Positions 33,016-41,711 of a stretch of DNA of 54,494 nt are shown here, piece after piece (the stretch's first letter is position 1; the number at the start of each line of letters is the position of its first letter). The position numbers and the translations under genes were made by a program. Origin of the DNA: Saccharothrix sp. NRRL B-16348 (lineage in GTDB: Bacteria > Actinomycetota > Actinomycetes > Mycobacteriales > Pseudonocardiaceae); the NCBI RefSeq assembly GCF_001280085.1, contig NZ_LGED01000245.1, positions 1 to 54,494 on the forward strand, written 5' to 3'. The notes below the pieces were generated by a model that did no database searches, was not told the origin of the DNA, and saw nothing but the letters and a program-made list of their open reading frames with translations.

Positions 33016-34324
33016 CGTGGGCCTTTCGGATCATCGTGTCGATCAGGTCGTAGAGCTCCGCGCCGGCGGCCCGGTCGTCCACCACCGGTGCGGCCACGCC
33101 GTCGTCGGCGCGCGAGCTGTCCCCGACGGCCTTCGCGACCTTGTCGAGGATCAGGTCCTGGGCGTTGAGCCGGTCGGGCGGCGGCGGTGCGAACAGGGCC
33201 GGTTCGCGGTCGAACGCCAGCCGTGCGGCGGCGATCAGGCACCGGACGTCGCTGGTCTCCGGCCGCTGGTGGTCCAGCAGGCCGTCGGCGGCGGTGACGG
33301 CGTTCTGCTGCTGCGCCGCGGTGAACGTGATCACCTCGCGCAGCGGGCGGTCGCCGAGTCCCGGGTACGGGCCGGCCAGCAGCGCCGTCGTCATCGGGGC
33401 GATGTCGTCCTCGAACGGCCCGCACGCCGGCCGCGCCGCCGGGAAACCCGTCTCCGCCAACGCCTGCGCGGTCACCGCGAGCCGCACGGCCGCGGGCGGG
33501 TGGACCTGCACCGGCCCGCCGATCTCCGCGGCCGTCCGGGCGTCGTCCACGACGAGCAGGTCGGCCAGCGCGGACACGAACGCCGGTCCGGCGGCGAGCA
33601 CCCCGTACAGGTCGGCGAAGACTTCCGGCAGCCACGTGTCCCAGGCGTCGCGCCGGGCCTCGGGCATGGTCCGGAACACCGGCCGGGTCAGCGCGCGGAC
33701 CGTGCCGAGCAGCCCGAAGTCTCGTTCCACGGCGTGCCCGACCTCGTGCCCGATCACCGCCGCGTCCGGCAGGTGCACGAGCTGGTACCACGGCAGGCCG
33801 ATGACCGGGATCGGCAGCCGCGTGACGACGCCGAGGAAGTCCGCGGTGTCCAAGGCGTCCGGCACGTCCTCGACCACGAACGGCGTCTCCCGCAGGTGCG
33901 TGAACGGGCTGAACTCGCCGCTGAGGTGCACCAGCGGCGCCTCGCGGTCGCGGCCGGCCGCGGCGGGCTCGTAGCACCGCCAGGCGAACTCGTCGACGGC
34001 GGTCAGGAACGGCCGGTACCACTCGACGTACCGCAGGTTCAGCTTCGAGCGGTAGAAGTCCCACAGCCGGTGCACTTCGAGCATCCGCAGCTGGAGCCGG
34101 CGGCACTCCCGCAGCACGTCGTCACCGCCGGCCGCGACGGCGTCCAGCTCCGCGCCGATCCGCTCGACGACCCCGCCCAGCCGGTCGGTGAGCCGCACGA
34201 CCTGCGTGTGGTGCTTGCGCAGCACCCGGCCCTGGCCGGTCTCGGCGCGCCACCGGGCGAAGTCCGCGTCGATGCCCGCGAGCTTGTGCCTGAGCTCGGC
34301 GACCTTGCGGTCCACGGTGGTCAT
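32999..34324 (-). CDS. Cytosolic zinc metallopeptidase-like protein (HEVGH)
   Basis: The 441-residue protein has the zinc motif HEVGH (residues 193-197) and a downstream WLPEVFADLYG in which Glu234 fits the third ligand of gluzincin-type peptidases. The first 100 residues are a charged helical region, probably a coiled coil. No signal peptide or membrane helix is visible. I cannot place it in a named peptidase family. Its ATG (34324) overlaps the stop of the upstream gene (ATGA) and is preceded by GGAGG. It overlaps the trypsin-like gene by 17 bp, so the three are co-translated. Confidence 0.88.
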   Translation of the reverse strand: MTTVDRKVAELRHKLAGIDADFARWRAETGQGRVLRKHHTQVVRLTDRLGGVVERIGAELDAVAAGGDDVLRECRRLQLRMLEVHRLWDFYRSKLNLRYVEWYRPFLTAVDEFAWRCYEPAAAGRDREAPLVHLSGEFSPFTHLRETPFVVEDVPDALDTADFLGVVTRLPIPVIGLPWYQLVHLPDAAVIGHEVGHAVERDFGLLGTVRALTRPVFRTMPEARRDAWDTWLPEVFADLYGVLAAGPAFVSALADLLVVDDARTAAEIGGPVQVHPPAAVRLAVTAQALAETGFPAARPACGPFEDDIAPMTTALLAGPYPGLGDRPLREVITFTAAQQQNAVTAADGLLDHQRPETSDVRCLIAAARLAFDREPALFAPPPPDRLNAQDLILDKVAKAVGDSSRADDGVAAPVVDDRAAGAELYDLIDTMIRKAHDDHHD

Positions 34325-37300
34325 GGCCGTCCTCCCGGTCCGGGCACGAGCCGCAGCCACGGCAGGTGCGTGTGCAGGGCGACACCGGCCGACGGCAGCA
34401 CCCGGTCCAGCCCGGTGGCGTGGCGTGCGGGCGAACGCAGCCCGCCGGCCACGTCCGCCAGCGACCGGCCGGCCGCGATCGAGGAGATCATCGCGTCGCA
34501 CAGCTCGTACTCGCCGTCACCGGCCAGACCGGTGCCCAGCACGCCCGCGCACCGGCCGAGGGCGAACAGGTCGCCCGCGAACGCGTTGCGCAGCATCAGG
34601 TAGGAGATCGCGTCCTCCGAGCCCCACGGCCGGTTCACGTCCAGCACCACGAGAGGCCGGAACCCGTCACGCGGCACGGCGGCGAGCACCCGGTTGAGCG
34701 CCGTCACCGGGATCTCCTCGGCGGTGGGCGTGGCGCTGAACGCCTCCGTCGCCCAACCGCCGGCGAGGAACGTGAACGCGGCGCCGCCGCCGGACTCGCG
34801 CAGCCCGCCCGCCAGGTGCACCACCGCCGGCATCCGTCCACTGTGGACCGCACGGGTCACGGCGGCGGCGAGCCGGTCGAGCGTGGGGTTCTCGACCGAC
34901 TCCACGTCGAACCCGTGCCCGCCGTACATGCGTGCCAGGTCGACGCCCGAGTTCAGGTGCCCGCGGGCGGAGTTGATCTGCAGCGACCCGCTGGGCTGGG
35001 CCAGCACCGCCAGCGGCCTGACCGGCTCGGCCAGGTCGCGCTGCAACCGGTCCAGCAGGTCCGCGCCGAGGTCGGCGTCGGGGGTGAGCCCGCGCGCCTC
35101 CTGGTACCGCAGCAACGCCTTCCCGGTGTTCGGCCCGAGGTCTCCGTCGGCCGCCAAGCCGGCGTCGACCGTGCGGTTGAGGCCGACCTGGACGAACCTG
35201 ATCTCGTCGCGGTGCGCCGCCTCCCGCGACACCGCCCGGTAGAACGTGGCGACCGCGCGGTCGAGCACGACCAGCCGCCGCACGTCCGGCCGCAGCGCCA
35301 GTTCCCACGGCACCGGGCTGAGCCGCCGGTCCTCCACGTCGCACCGGAAGTCGAACGGGCCGTCCAGCGCCCGCAGCGCCGGATCGGGCAGCAGCAGCGA
35401 CCCCAGCCCGGCGCACGTCGCCTGCCAGTCCTCCCGCAACCGTTCGGCGAGCGGCCCGGAGCCCGCCCTCCCGCCGAGGATCGCGTCCACCAGGGCGTTG
35501 TCGTGGCGGGCGGTCGCCTCCACGTCAGGCGGGACGAACGTGCCCACGACCAAGGCCCCGTCCTCGACGGCCAGCCGCACGCGTCCGCGCGCGCCCGTCA
35601 ACGCGCCGGTCCGCCCTCGGGTGAAGCGGGAGGCGACGGCCGCCCGGCGCGCGTCACCGAGCGCGGCGAAGGCCGCACCGGCGCGGACCAGCTCCGGTTG
35701 CGGGTCACCGCCGGACTTCTCCGCGACCACGCTGTCGGCGTGGTGCAGTCGCGCGTGCCACTGGGTCTCCCGCTCTTCGGCGGCGGCGAGCAGCGGTGCC
35801 GCCCGGCGCAACGACGCGTCCGCGTCGGCCACCTCGTCCTGCGCGATGAGGGCTTCCGCGCGTTCCACCAGGAAGGCCGCGCACAGCATCGGGTGGCCGC
35901 CGAACTCGTGGAGGAACGCGTCGACGTCGCCTCGCGCCGGGAGTCCCAGCCGGTCCGCGGCACGCGACCACTCCCGGAGCGCGAACCACGAGCCGCCGCT
36001 CGGGCGCGCCTCGGCCAGCTTCCGCTCCGCCGCCGCCCGATCACCGGTCAACCGGTCCAGCTCCGCCGCCGTCAGGTTCAGCAGGGCGCGGTCCGCGGCG
36101 TGGATCCGGTCCGTCTCCAACCGCACCAACGGGTCGACCTCACGCCACGCGTCACGTGCGGAGTCGTCGTGCGGATCGGGCACGCGGCGCAGGTCGTCGA
36201 GCACGACCAGCCGGGCGGACGCGGGCGTGATCTCGCCCAGCCGCGCCACCAGTTCGTCCAGCAGCCACCGGAACCCCTCGGGCAGGCCGATCGCCAACCC
36301 TTCCACCGCGGCACGGGCCCGCAGGCACGGTGGGCGCGCCCGGCGGTGGAGTTCTTCGATCACGGCGGTGACCGCGTCCAGCGCCTCGTGGGGCCGTGCG
36401 GCGAGACCCAGCAGCTCCACCCGAGCCAGCTCGGCGCCGCACCACGCGTCGCTGCCCCGCGTGGTCAGCTCGGCGGCCTCGGCCAGGTGGTGCCCGGCCA
36501 GGGTGAGGTTCCCGATCTCCCGCATGAGCAGCACCGCGGAGTGCGTGTGGCAGCGGGCGACGGCCGCGCGGTCACCCTCTCGACGCCACCGCGACCGCGC
36601 GGTCTCCAACGCGTGCAAGGCTTTCCCGTAGTGCGCCACCGCGCCTTCGGCGAGCCCGGTCAGCTCACGTCCGAGCGCGGACCCGGCGGTGCCGCGGGCG
36701 GCGCGTTCGGCCCGGTGCGCGAGGTCGAGCGCGAGCAGCGGCCTGCGTGCGGCCAACGCCACCCTCGCCCCGGCGGCGTGCCCCTCCCAGTCGCCGTCGT
36801 GCGCGGCGACCCGTCGCGCGTGGTAGGCCGCCCACTCCAGCCGGTGCGCGCCGAGGCCGAGCTCGACCGCGAGCAGGCCGGACCGGCGTTGCTGCTCGGC
36901 GTTCAACGGCTCGCCGCGCCGGGCGGCGGTCAACTCGCGGATCGCTTCGTCCAGCCGCCCGAAGTGCCGGTACGCCTTGACGATCCGCAGCCGGATCGGC
37001 GGTTCCCACCGGTGGGCGCCGACGCGGACCGCCGCCTCCGCCGCACGGCGGTACTCGTCGGGCGCGTGCCGGTCGCCGAGGATCATCAACACGTCGCCGA
37101 GCAGGATGCGCAGCCGCACGTCGTCCTTGGTGCCGTGGGCTCGCGGCAACGCCCGCGTCAGCTCGGCCCGCGCGGTCGCGGTGTCGCCGGACTTCAACGC
37201 GAGGGCGGCGCGCACGTACGCGAGCCGCCACTCGGGCACGACGTTCGCACCGGGGCCTTCCGCGTCGCGCACGACGGCGGCGAAGTTCTCCTCCGCCCGG

Positions 37301-39477
37301 CTCCACAGCTGGTCCGCCGCTTCGACACCGCCCACCCTGGCCTGCTGGGTGAGCGCGGCGGCCAGCTCGTAGCGGGCCTCCACCACGGTTTCCCGGGTGA
37401 CGATCGGCGTGTGCCCGTCCCACGGGCGCGGGTCGCCGTCGGCGTCGACGTAGTCCGGCCCCAGCACCTCCTCGGCCAGCGCCGCCCGCCGGTGCGCCTC
37501 ACCCAGTTCGACCTTGTCCAGGGCGTCGCGCCAGTAGTCCGCGGCGGCCGGGCCCGCCAGCCGGAACCGGTGGTAGACCGCCTCCCGCGTCCACCGGTCC
37601 CACCGCTCGGGGTCGGCCTCGGCCTTGCGCTCGTAGAACGCCACCGCGTCCGCGTGCAGCCGGTCGTGCACGGCGTGCTGCCGGACCAGGCGACGCATCG
37701 GCTCGGCCACGGCGTCGGCGAACCGCAGCGAGTCCGGTTCGCCGGGCACCGGCACGACCCACGACGTGGTGCCCGCGAACCTGGTCAGCCGCGCCCACAG
37801 CGCGCCGACGTCCAGGTCCGCGATGGCGGGGAACAGCGACGCCGACGCGCCGCCGGGCAGCACGTCCTCGCCCGGGTCGTCCAGTTCCAGCCCGCCGGAC
37901 GTGTTCGCCCGCAGCAGCGGTTCCACCACCTCGCGCACGAAGTCGAGGCTCACCGTCCGCGGCACCATCCCGTACCGCAGCAGCCACCGCAGCCCCGGGT
38001 CGGTGATCGGCCGCAGCACCTGGAGCACGAGGGCGGTCAGGTCCGCGCGGTACTGCCGGATCTCCGCCGGGGTGATGTCCGGCCGCTGCTGCACGAGGTC
38101 GGCCAGGCGCGCCAGCACCACCGGCTCGCCGCCCGCCTTCGCCACGATCGCGTGCCGCAGGTCGGCGCGTTCGACGTGGCGCAGGTGGGCCAGGTACCGC
38201 TGGGCGTCGTCGGGCGTGAACGGGACGAGGTGCCGGGTCACCCCCGCCGGCAGCACCGGTCCCGCCCGGCCCGCGATCGGGTGGCGACCGGCCAGCACGA
38301 ACCGCACCGCCGGGCAGTCGTGGTGCAGCCGGAACAGCTGCCGGAGCAGGCCGTCGAGCTCCTCGCGCGGCCGGTGCGCGTGTACCTTGTCCAGCGCGTC
38401 GAGCACCATCACGGCGGGACGGCCCGCCGTCGCCTCGTTGAGGGTCCGGACGAAGTCCCTGGTCACGCTCGCGCCGAGCCGGTCGCGCTCGTCGCACAGC
38501 CGCCTGCTCGCCGCGGCCGCCCGGCCCGGGTCCGCCACCGCGCGGCGGGAGAGCAGCCCGGTCCACGCGTACCGCTCCAGGAACTCGGTGAACGGCGCCG
38601 CCGCCAGCTGCTGGTCGAGCTGCGCCGCGGCCTCCACCAGCAGCAGCCACGGGTACCGCGCGACGTTCACCGGGTCGAGCACGTCGAAGTCGCCCAGCGC
38701 GCACGGCACGCGCCCCGGCACCAGCACCCGGGACACCAGCCAGCGCAGCTCCATCGTCTTGCCGCGCCCCGACGGCCCGTGCAGCACCACCAGCCGCGGC
38801 CCGTCGCCCCGGATGAGCCGCTGGTAGGTCGCCTTCGTCCCGGCCGTCTCCAGGAACGTGGCCGACTGCAGGTACTCGGTCGACCACAGCCCGCGGGTGC
38901 GCAGGTACGCGGCCCGGTCGTTGCGCAGCGCGATCAGCTCGGGGCCGATCAGGCGCGCCCGGTCCTCCGCGCTGAGCACGTCGATCAGCTCCTGGCACAA
39001 CGCCAGGTCGTGCCGGTGGTCGGCCTTGGCGTACAGCCGGACGAACAGCTCGGCGGCGGCGCGGTGGTCCACCAGCACGAGCTGTTCGAGCAGGTCGACG
39101 GACCGGTGCGCGGCCCGGTAGTACCGCGCCAGCCGGTCGACCAGCGACCGCAGCTCGTCGGGCACGGCCCGCGGGTCGGCCCCGTCGGGCCACCAGCCGT
39201 TCCAGTAGCGGGACTTCGCGCCCGGCCGCAGCCGGTGCGCCTCCCGCGTGCCCTGGATCGGCTCGACCTCCGGCGCGGTGACGACCACGTCGAACGGCGG
39301 CGCACCCTCGACGTCGGCGACGAGCACCTTGTCGTACAGCTCCCGGTCGAACGACCGCACCGCCGCGCACCGCCGCAACACGTCCCACTGGTCCGCGGGT
39401 CGCAGCGACGCCAGGACGTCCTCCCACGAGTCACCCCGGGCCAGGCGGCGCAGCAGCTCGGCGTCGATCGCCTTCAT
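34321..39477 (-). CDS. 1718-aa STAND NTPase/repeat protein with degenerate CHAT domain and PG-binding-like insertion
   Basis: The start is ATG 39477, overlapping the upstream stop (ATGA); the longer upstream frame is antisense-like shadow. Layout: a 220-residue N-terminal domain of unknown type; a P-loop NTPase with Walker A GPSGRGKT (234-241) and Walker B VMVLDALD (356-363); and a long helical region (about 640-1350) resembling TPRs. A C-terminal CHAT-like domain follows (SPVPWEL at about 1387-1393). Between the CHAT halves lies a PG_binding_1-like segment (about 1426-1485; LAADGDLGPNTGKALLRYQ). The positions of the catalytic His and Cys appear to be Gly1558 (VVHLAGG) and Asn1615 (VLDVNRPW), so the domain is probably a non-catalytic sensor or scaffold. 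Residue numbering is counted by hand and may be off by a few. Confidence 0.9.
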   Translation of the reverse strand: MKAIDAELLRRLARGDSWEDVLASLRPADQWDVLRRCAAVRSFDRELYDKVLVADVEGAPPFDVVVTAPEVEPIQGTREAHRLRPGAKSRYWNGWWPDGADPRAVPDELRSLVDRLARYYRAAHRSVDLLEQLVLVDHRAAAELFVRLYAKADHRHDLALCQELIDVLSAEDRARLIGPELIALRNDRAAYLRTRGLWSTEYLQSATFLETAGTKATYQRLIRGDGPRLVVLHGPSGRGKTMELRWLVSRVLVPGRVPCALGDFDVLDPVNVARYPWLLLVEAAAQLDQQLAAAPFTEFLERYAWTGLLSRRAVADPGRAAAASRRLCDERDRLGASVTRDFVRTLNEATAGRPAVMVLDALDKVHAHRPREELDGLLRQLFRLHHDCPAVRFVLAGRHPIAGRAGPVLPAGVTRHLVPFTPDDAQRYLAHLRHVERADLRHAIVAKAGGEPVVLARLADLVQQRPDITPAEIRQYRADLTALVLQVLRPITDPGLRWLLRYGMVPRTVSLDFVREVVEPLLRANTSGGLELDDPGEDVLPGGASASLFPAIADLDVGALWARLTRFAGTTSWVVPVPGEPDSLRFADAVAEPMRRLVRQHAVHDRLHADAVAFYERKAEADPERWDRWTREAVYHRFRLAGPAAADYWRDALDKVELGEAHRRAALAEEVLGPDYVDADGDPRPWDGHTPIVTRETVVEARYELAAALTQQARVGGVEAADQLWSRAEENFAAVVRDAEGPGANVVPEWRLAYVRAALALKSGDTATARAELTRALPRAHGTKDDVRLRILLGDVLMILGDRHAPDEYRRAAEAAVRVGAHRWEPPIRLRIVKAYRHFGRLDEAIRELTAARRGEPLNAEQQRRSGLLAVELGLGAHRLEWAAYHARRVAAHDGDWEGHAAGARVALAARRPLLALDLAHRAERAARGTAGSALGRELTGLAEGAVAHYGKALHALETARSRWRREGDRAAVARCHTHSAVLLMREIGNLTLAGHHLAEAAELTTRGSDAWCGAELARVELLGLAARPHEALDAVTAVIEELHRRARPPCLRARAAVEGLAIGLPEGFRWLLDELVARLGEITPASARLVVLDDLRRVPDPHDDSARDAWREVDPLVRLETDRIHAADRALLNLTAAELDRLTGDRAAAERKLAEARPSGGSWFALREWSRAADRLGLPARGDVDAFLHEFGGHPMLCAAFLVERAEALIAQDEVADADASLRRAAPLLAAAEERETQWHARLHHADSVVAEKSGGDPQPELVRAGAAFAALGDARRAAVASRFTRGRTGALTGARGRVRLAVEDGALVVGTFVPPDVEATARHDNALVDAILGGRAGSGPLAERLREDWQATCAGLGSLLLPDPALRALDGPFDFRCDVEDRRLSPVPWELALRPDVRRLVVLDRAVATFYRAVSREAAHRDEIRFVQVGLNRTVDAGLAADGDLGPNTGKALLRYQEARGLTPDADLGADLLDRLQRDLAEPVRPLAVLAQPSGSLQINSARGHLNSGVDLARMYGGHGFDVESVENPTLDRLAAAVTRAVHSGRMPAVVHLAGGLRESGGGAAFTFLAGGWATEAFSATPTAEEIPVTALNRVLAAVPRDGFRPLVVLDVNRPWGSEDAISYLMLRNAFAGDLFALGRCAGVLGTGLAGDGEYELCDAMISSIAAGRSLADVAGGLRSPARHATGLDRVLPSAGVALHTHLPWLRLVPGPGGRP

Positions 39478-41447
39478 CGCATCCGCCTCACGATGTTCTC
39501 CAGGTCGCCGAGCACGGCCGGGCTCCACTTGCCGGTGGCGACGCCCTTGCCGATCGCCTCGATCAGCTGCACGTGCGAGTCGCCGATCGCACGACCGACC
39601 GCCAGCACCACGTCCTCGGCCAGCGCGGGGAACTCCTCGGCCTCGATGCAGTCCAGGTCGACGCGCGTGCCGCCGCCCAGCTCCGGCCAGTGCGAGGCGA
39701 ACTGCTCGTTCGTCATCACGACCACGAGGCTCAGGTTGGGCAGCTCGCCGTCGGCGATGTGCCGGATCAGGTGGTCGTACAGCTGCTGCCGGAACGCCGA
39801 GTCCAGCACGTTCCCGACGTGGTCGAAGACCAGCAACAACGGCTCGGGCTGCGCCGCGCGGCCCAGGCACGCCCGGAACGACTCGAACGTGGCCGCGATG
39901 TGGTGCGAGGTGCCGCCGGTCAGCCGCGGCCACCGCGCCGGCTCCGGCGTCGGCACGGGCGGGTCCGGTGGCAGCCTGCCCTCGGCGAGGTGCAGGACGT
40001 CGTGGTTGAACCGGTCGAACGCCGACGCCACCCCCTCCGGCAGGTTCGGCAGGTCCTCCGCCACGTCCCGGATGGCGTACAGCACCTCCAGGAAGTCGAA
40101 CCTGGCCGGCCGGTCGCCCAGCACCTCCACCGGGTTCGGCCGGTCGAAGCTGACGTACTTCACCCGCCGCCCGCGCACCGCGCACCGCCGCCGCAGCCAG
40201 TTCAGCAGCCGCGTCTTGCCCACCTGCGACTCGCCGACCACGAGCAGCAGCGGTTCGATCGGCTCGCCGACACCGGGGTCGACGCCCTTGAGCAGCTTGT
40301 GCCGCTCGTGGACGCGGTTGACGAACGCGCCGACCTCCTTCTCGAACTGCTGCTCGATGCGCACCGCGCGGGCGCCGGTAGCCGACAGGTCCGGCAGCAC
40401 GTCGTCGGGACGCACCCGCGACGTGAGGCTCGGCAGGATCCAGTCCCGGGCGCCGTCGGACACGCCGGTGTCGGCGTACACGGCCTCGCGCGCCGTCGTC
40501 ACGGCCCGGTCGACCGGCTCGTTGTCCAGCAGGCTGCGGTACAACGAGCCGCCGAACAGCGCCGCCGCCGTGCCGCGGATGTCGCCCTGCATCCCGACGA
40601 CCGCGGCGGCGCCGCTGTCGAGGAACACGTCGGTCAACGCGACCGCGTCCGCCGTCTCGCCGGAACGGCAGGCGTTCAGGATCGCCAGGCGCGGCGCGGG
40701 ACGGCTCAGCAGGTCGGCGATGTAGGTCGGGGTGAGCAACCACGCCTCACGGCCGGGCGGGACGATCCGCAACGCCGGCTGCCCGGTGCTCGCCTTGCGC
40801 GTGCCGTGCCCGATGAAGTGCAGCACGTGCGGCCGGACGCGCTGGTAGGCCGACTTGAGGTCCGACTCGGTCGGCCGGGACAGGAACTCCGCCTCGATCC
40901 GACCGGGCGCGCCGCCGACGACCCTCTTGATCTCGCGGACCTCGTCGCGCGCCCCGATGTCGTCATCGTCGTCGCCGCGCACCACCAGCACCCGGATCGG
41001 CAACGAGTCGGCGATCGGGTCGTCACCCGGCACGCGCCGGTGAACCCGGACGAACGGGTGGTCGGGCTGCACGAACAGCGCGTGCGGCGCCCTGGTCGAC
41101 TCCCACGGCAGGCGGCGCAGCGCCGGCGCCAGGCACAGGAACGTGCGCTTCACCGCGGTCCGCGACCAGTGCTCGCGCACGTTCGGCGGCAGCAGCAGCC
41201 GGCCGAGGTGCAGGCCGACGTCGGCGAACGCCTGCGACTCCGGGCTCGCGTGCAGGAACCCGACGACTGCCTCCGGCACCGTCGCGGCCCCGGCCACCGC
41301 CGCGGGCAGCGCACCCACGTCCAGGTCCGCCGCGACGGTGTCCGACGCCGTCGGCTCCGCCGGCCACACGCCGTCGTCACCGAGGTAGAGGTCCACCCGG
41401 TACTCGGCGCCCTCGCCGGCCTGCGTGATCTCGATCAACGCGTCCAC
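39474..41447 (-). CDS. CHAT (caspase-like) protease fused to a STAND-like NTPase
   Basis: The 657-residue protein is first in the operon. The CHAT domain (about 100-345) has both catalytic residues: His214 in LHFIGHG and Cys260 in LAILNACRSG. It also has the family's LPWES block. A P-loop domain follows, with Walker A GESQVGKT (405-412) and Walker B LLLVFD (537-542). CHAT proteases are clan CD cysteine proteases in bacterial conflict and death pathways (known for the family). The NTPase would gate activation (inference). I prefer GTG 41447 because the homology-like region starts there and GGGTGGGA precedes it; an in-frame start at 41543 is possible. Its stop overlaps the next gene's start. 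Confidence 0.93.
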   Translation of the reverse strand: MDALIEITQAGEGAEYRVDLYLGDDGVWPAEPTASDTVAADLDVGALPAAVAGAATVPEAVVGFLHASPESQAFADVGLHLGRLLLPPNVREHWSRTAVKRTFLCLAPALRRLPWESTRAPHALFVQPDHPFVRVHRRVPGDDPIADSLPIRVLVVRGDDDDDIGARDEVREIKRVVGGAPGRIEAEFLSRPTESDLKSAYQRVRPHVLHFIGHGTRKASTGQPALRIVPPGREAWLLTPTYIADLLSRPAPRLAILNACRSGETADAVALTDVFLDSGAAAVVGMQGDIRGTAAALFGGSLYRSLLDNEPVDRAVTTAREAVYADTGVSDGARDWILPSLTSRVRPDDVLPDLSATGARAVRIEQQFEKEVGAFVNRVHERHKLLKGVDPGVGEPIEPLLLVVGESQVGKTRLLNWLRRRCAVRGRRVKYVSFDRPNPVEVLGDRPARFDFLEVLYAIRDVAEDLPNLPEGVASAFDRFNHDVLHLAEGRLPPDPPVPTPEPARWPRLTGGTSHHIAATFESFRACLGRAAQPEPLLLVFDHVGNVLDSAFRQQLYDHLIRHIADGELPNLSLVVVMTNEQFASHWPELGGGTRVDLDCIEAEEFPALAEDVVLAVGRAIGDSHVQLIEAIGKGVATGKWSPAVLGDLENIVRRMR

Positions 41448-41711
41448 AGGGGTCCCACCCACTCGTTCCGGACACGGCGTCCTCCCCGCCGGCCGCCTAC
41501 TCCTGAGGTCGGCCGTGGGCCAACCGGGGTTACGAGCTGTCACCCGATAGCGCTAATCCGTACCGCCGTCGAGCGCATCCTGTAGTCGACCGTGCACAGA
41601 CCGCTCGAACCGGCTGATCGGCGACACCCCCGACCGTCCCCGCCACGTTTCGCCGAGCCGTGATCCGGTCAGCCTGGCGGTCAGGTGCCGATCATTCGGT
41701 TGGAGGGTTCG
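41448..41711. promoter_or_regulatory. Divergent intergenic region between the protease operon and the epimerase gene
   Basis: These 264 bp must hold the promoter of the four-gene protease operon (minus) and that of the epimerase (plus). A less GC-rich spot at 41545-41560 (GATAGCGCTAATCC) is the best -10 candidate region for the minus-strand operon. No clear operator, repeat or RNA is visible. Confidence 0.35.

Noticed and set aside
34366..40725. Plus-strand 2119-codon open frame
   Set aside because: It is the antisense shadow of the STAND/pseudo-CHAT gene. Its product is Arg/His/Gln-rich without motifs, while the minus strand has Walker and CHAT motifs.
39478..40743. N-terminal extension of the 1718-aa STAND protein to 40743
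   Set aside because: The extra 422 codons are off-frame translation of the CHAT-NTPase gene. ATG 39477 has the ATGA overlap and a ribosome-binding site.
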